Assembly (NCBI GenBank): GCA_937895695.1 | Contig: CALBLM010000343.1 | Coordinates: 1 to 5,585 of the forward strand | Direction: 5' to 3' | From: an uncultured Megasphaera sp. | Lineage (GTDB): Bacteria; Bacillota; Negativicutes; Veillonellales; Megasphaeraceae | DNA: 5,585 bases | Part shown: positions 4,427 through 5,585 of the stretch, piece by piece | Numbering within the stretch: the first letter of the stretch is position 1 | Layout: each line of letters begins with the position of its first letter | Notes under the pieces: generated by a model | Database searches by the model: none | The model's input: the letters and a program-made list of their open reading frames with translations, nothing else | What the model was told of the DNA's origin: nothing | Translations under genes and position numbers: made by a program

Positions 4427-5585
4427 AAATATGAAGAACGCGGCTCTTAATTTCTTTTGTCCGTCCTTCGTTCCAGAAATTTTCACCTAAGTATCCGCAG
4501 GTGCGGCGGATAACCGTCAATTTTTTGCGATCTTTATTATGGCAGCGCGGACATTCCCATTCGTTGTCATCATTCAGAATGATTTCTCCATCAAAACCGC
4601 ATTCATGGCAATAATCCAATTTCGTATTAAATTCAGCATAGGAAATATGATCGTAAATATATTGCACCATCGTCAATACAGCCGGAATATTATGGGTCAT
4701 GTTTGGAATTTCGGCATAGCTGATACAACCACCTGTCGATTTTTCTTCAAAATCAGCTTCAAATTTAAATTTATCAAACACATTAATCGGTTCCCGAACG
4801 TCTACATGATAGCTATTCGTGTAATAGCCTTTATCTGTAACGTCTTTAATAGAACCAAAACGAGCTTTATCAATCTTACAGAACAAATTCGTCAGATTTT
4901 CTGCCGGCGTGCCATACAAGGCAAAGCCGATATTCGTTTCTTTCTTCCAAGCCGCAATGTGGTCGTTGAAAGAATCCATAATACGCATCGCAAATTTACG
5001 GCCTTCCGGCGTCGTATGGGAGCAATGCTTTGTCAGCAACGTAGCTTCATAAATACCGATATAGCCTAATGACAGCGTAGCATAGCCGCCGTAAATAAAT
5101 TTTTCAATCGTTTCGCCCGGTTTCAAGCGGGCAATGGCACCATACTGCCAATGAATCGGCGAAACATCGGATGTAATGCGTTTGAGCAGCTCTACGCGCA
5201 GTAATAATGCTTTTTTGCATAATTCCAACCGTTTATCCAAAATCTGGAAGAATTTTTCTTCATCACCATCAGCCAAAATACCAATCTGCGGCAAGTTAAT
5301 GGATACAACGCCCATATTAAAGCGACCATCAAATTTATAGTTTCCCTTTTCATCTTTCCAAGGACTCAAGAATGAACGGCATCCCATGGGACTGAATACA
5401 TTACCTTCATAAGACTCACGCATTTTTTTTGCGGAAATGTAGTCCGGATACATGCGTTTTGCCGTACATTCTGCCGCTAATTTTGTCAGATAAAAATACG
5501 GGCTGCCTTCACGAACATTATGTTCATCCAGTACATAAATTAACTTAGGAAATGCCGGTGTTACGTATACATTGGCTTCATTCTT
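4425..5585 (-). CDS. nrdD: Anaerobic (class III) ribonucleoside-triphosphate reductase NrdD (5' end outside window)
   Basis: The C-terminal 386 residues are visible; the frame is open to the right edge, and the ATG at 5453 is an internal Met (ECTAKRMYPDY), not the start. The enzyme reduces ribonucleotides to deoxyribonucleotides without oxygen, through a glycyl radical. Visible sites, numbered from the first visible residue: FPKLIYVLDE (12-21); SPMGCRSF with a catalytic Cys at 69 (the T4 NrdD Cys290 position) and Asn 90 in FNMGVVSINLP; GYIGIYE (174-180); DKGYYTNSYH (251-260). Next comes the C-terminal zinc site CHEC (326-329) / CPRC (345-348), then RRTCGYLG with the radical glycine at 364. 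The tail NEGRTKEIKSRVLHI is complete. The Met-x-Cys-x-Ser context fits the formate-using subgroup. The first catalytic Cys and any N-terminal ATP-cone lie outside the window. Confidence 0.97.
   Translation of the reverse strand, partial: KNEANVYVTPAFPKLIYVLDEHNVREGSPYFYLTKLAAECTAKRMYPDYISAKKMRESYEGNVFSPMGCRSFLSPWKDEKGNYKFDGRFNMGVVSINLPQIGILADGDEEKFFQILDKRLELCKKALLLRVELLKRITSDVSPIHWQYGAIARLKPGETIEKFIYGGYATLSLGYIGIYEATLLTKHCSHTTPEGRKFAMRIMDSFNDHIAAWKKETNIGFALYGTPAENLTNLFCKIDKARFGSIKDVTDKGYYTNSYHVDVREPINVFDKFKFEADFEEKSTGGCISYAEIPNMTHNIPAVLTMVQYIYDHISYAEFNTKLDYCHECGFDGEIILNDDNEWECPRCHNKDRKKLTVIRRTCGYLGENFWNEGRTKEIKSRVLHI

Noticed and set aside
4539..5069. A long plus-strand ORF (176 codons) opposite nrdD.
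   Set aside because: It is antisense to a region with unmistakable NrdD motifs, has no recognisable domain and shows no SD; a shadow of the real gene.
4425..5453. The ATG at 5453 as the start of a complete 342-residue NrdD.
   Set aside because: The frame continues upstream to the window edge and encodes conserved NrdD sequence (FPKLIYVLDE, AAECTAKRMYPD), so this Met is internal.
1..5585. A hidden novel system such as a defence island, mobile element, CRISPR array or retron.
   Set aside because: Every gene but one belongs to a named housekeeping family. Spacers are short, and no direct-repeat arrays, terminal inverted repeats, integrase/transposase motifs or tRNA genes were seen on either strand.

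Overview
All supported genes in this window lie on the minus strand, so transcription runs from the right edge to the left. The content is conserved housekeeping DNA. The rpmE - DUF1385 (YqhQ) - prfA - prmC - Sua5 order is typical of Firmicutes. A class III anaerobic ribonucleotide reductase pair (nrdD-nrdG) next door implies a life with at least an anaerobic phase. The protein sequences and gene order suggest an anaerobic Firmicute, possibly of the Negativicutes (Veillonella/Megasphaera/Dialister-like). That placement is from impression only, without a search.

Layout, in order of transcription. (1) 5585-4425: the C-terminal 386 residues of NrdD, whose 5' part lies outside the window, then nrdG (4410-3904) with its SD on the nrdD stop codon. 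(2) A tight nrdG/rpmE junction: a T-run just after the nrdG stop doubles as the AT-rich block upstream of a well-formed promoter (TTGCAA-17-TATACT with an extended -10). (3) rpmE (3802-3596), zinc-ribbon L31; a 9-bp GAAA-loop hairpin; then the DUF1385 membrane protein (3516-2593). (4) A 159-bp spacer with a perfect 12-bp hairpin and a promoter with a TATAAT -10. (5) prfA (2433-1348), prmC (1355-489) and the 5' part of a Sua5/YwlC gene (488 to the left edge). These three overlap or abut and probably form one translationally coupled operon.

How the genes work together: NrdG installs the glycyl radical on NrdD, which makes deoxynucleotides without oxygen. L31 is a large-subunit ribosomal protein. 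RF1 (prfA) terminates translation at UAA/UAG, and PrmC methylates the Gln of its GGQ motif. Sua5 makes threonylcarbamoyl-AMP for the t6A37 tRNA modification. The DUF1385 membrane protein has no role I can name.

Four of the six start codons visible here (nrdG, rpmE, the DUF1385 gene, prfA) are GTG with strong SD sequences; prmC and sua5 use ATG. No RNA genes, mobile elements, CRISPR arrays or integrated foreign DNA were seen. No gap without a gene exceeds about 160 bases. I do not see a novel multi-gene system. The points that merit a second look are regulatory: the rpmE/DUF1385 spacer, the prfA leader and the nrdG/rpmE junction.
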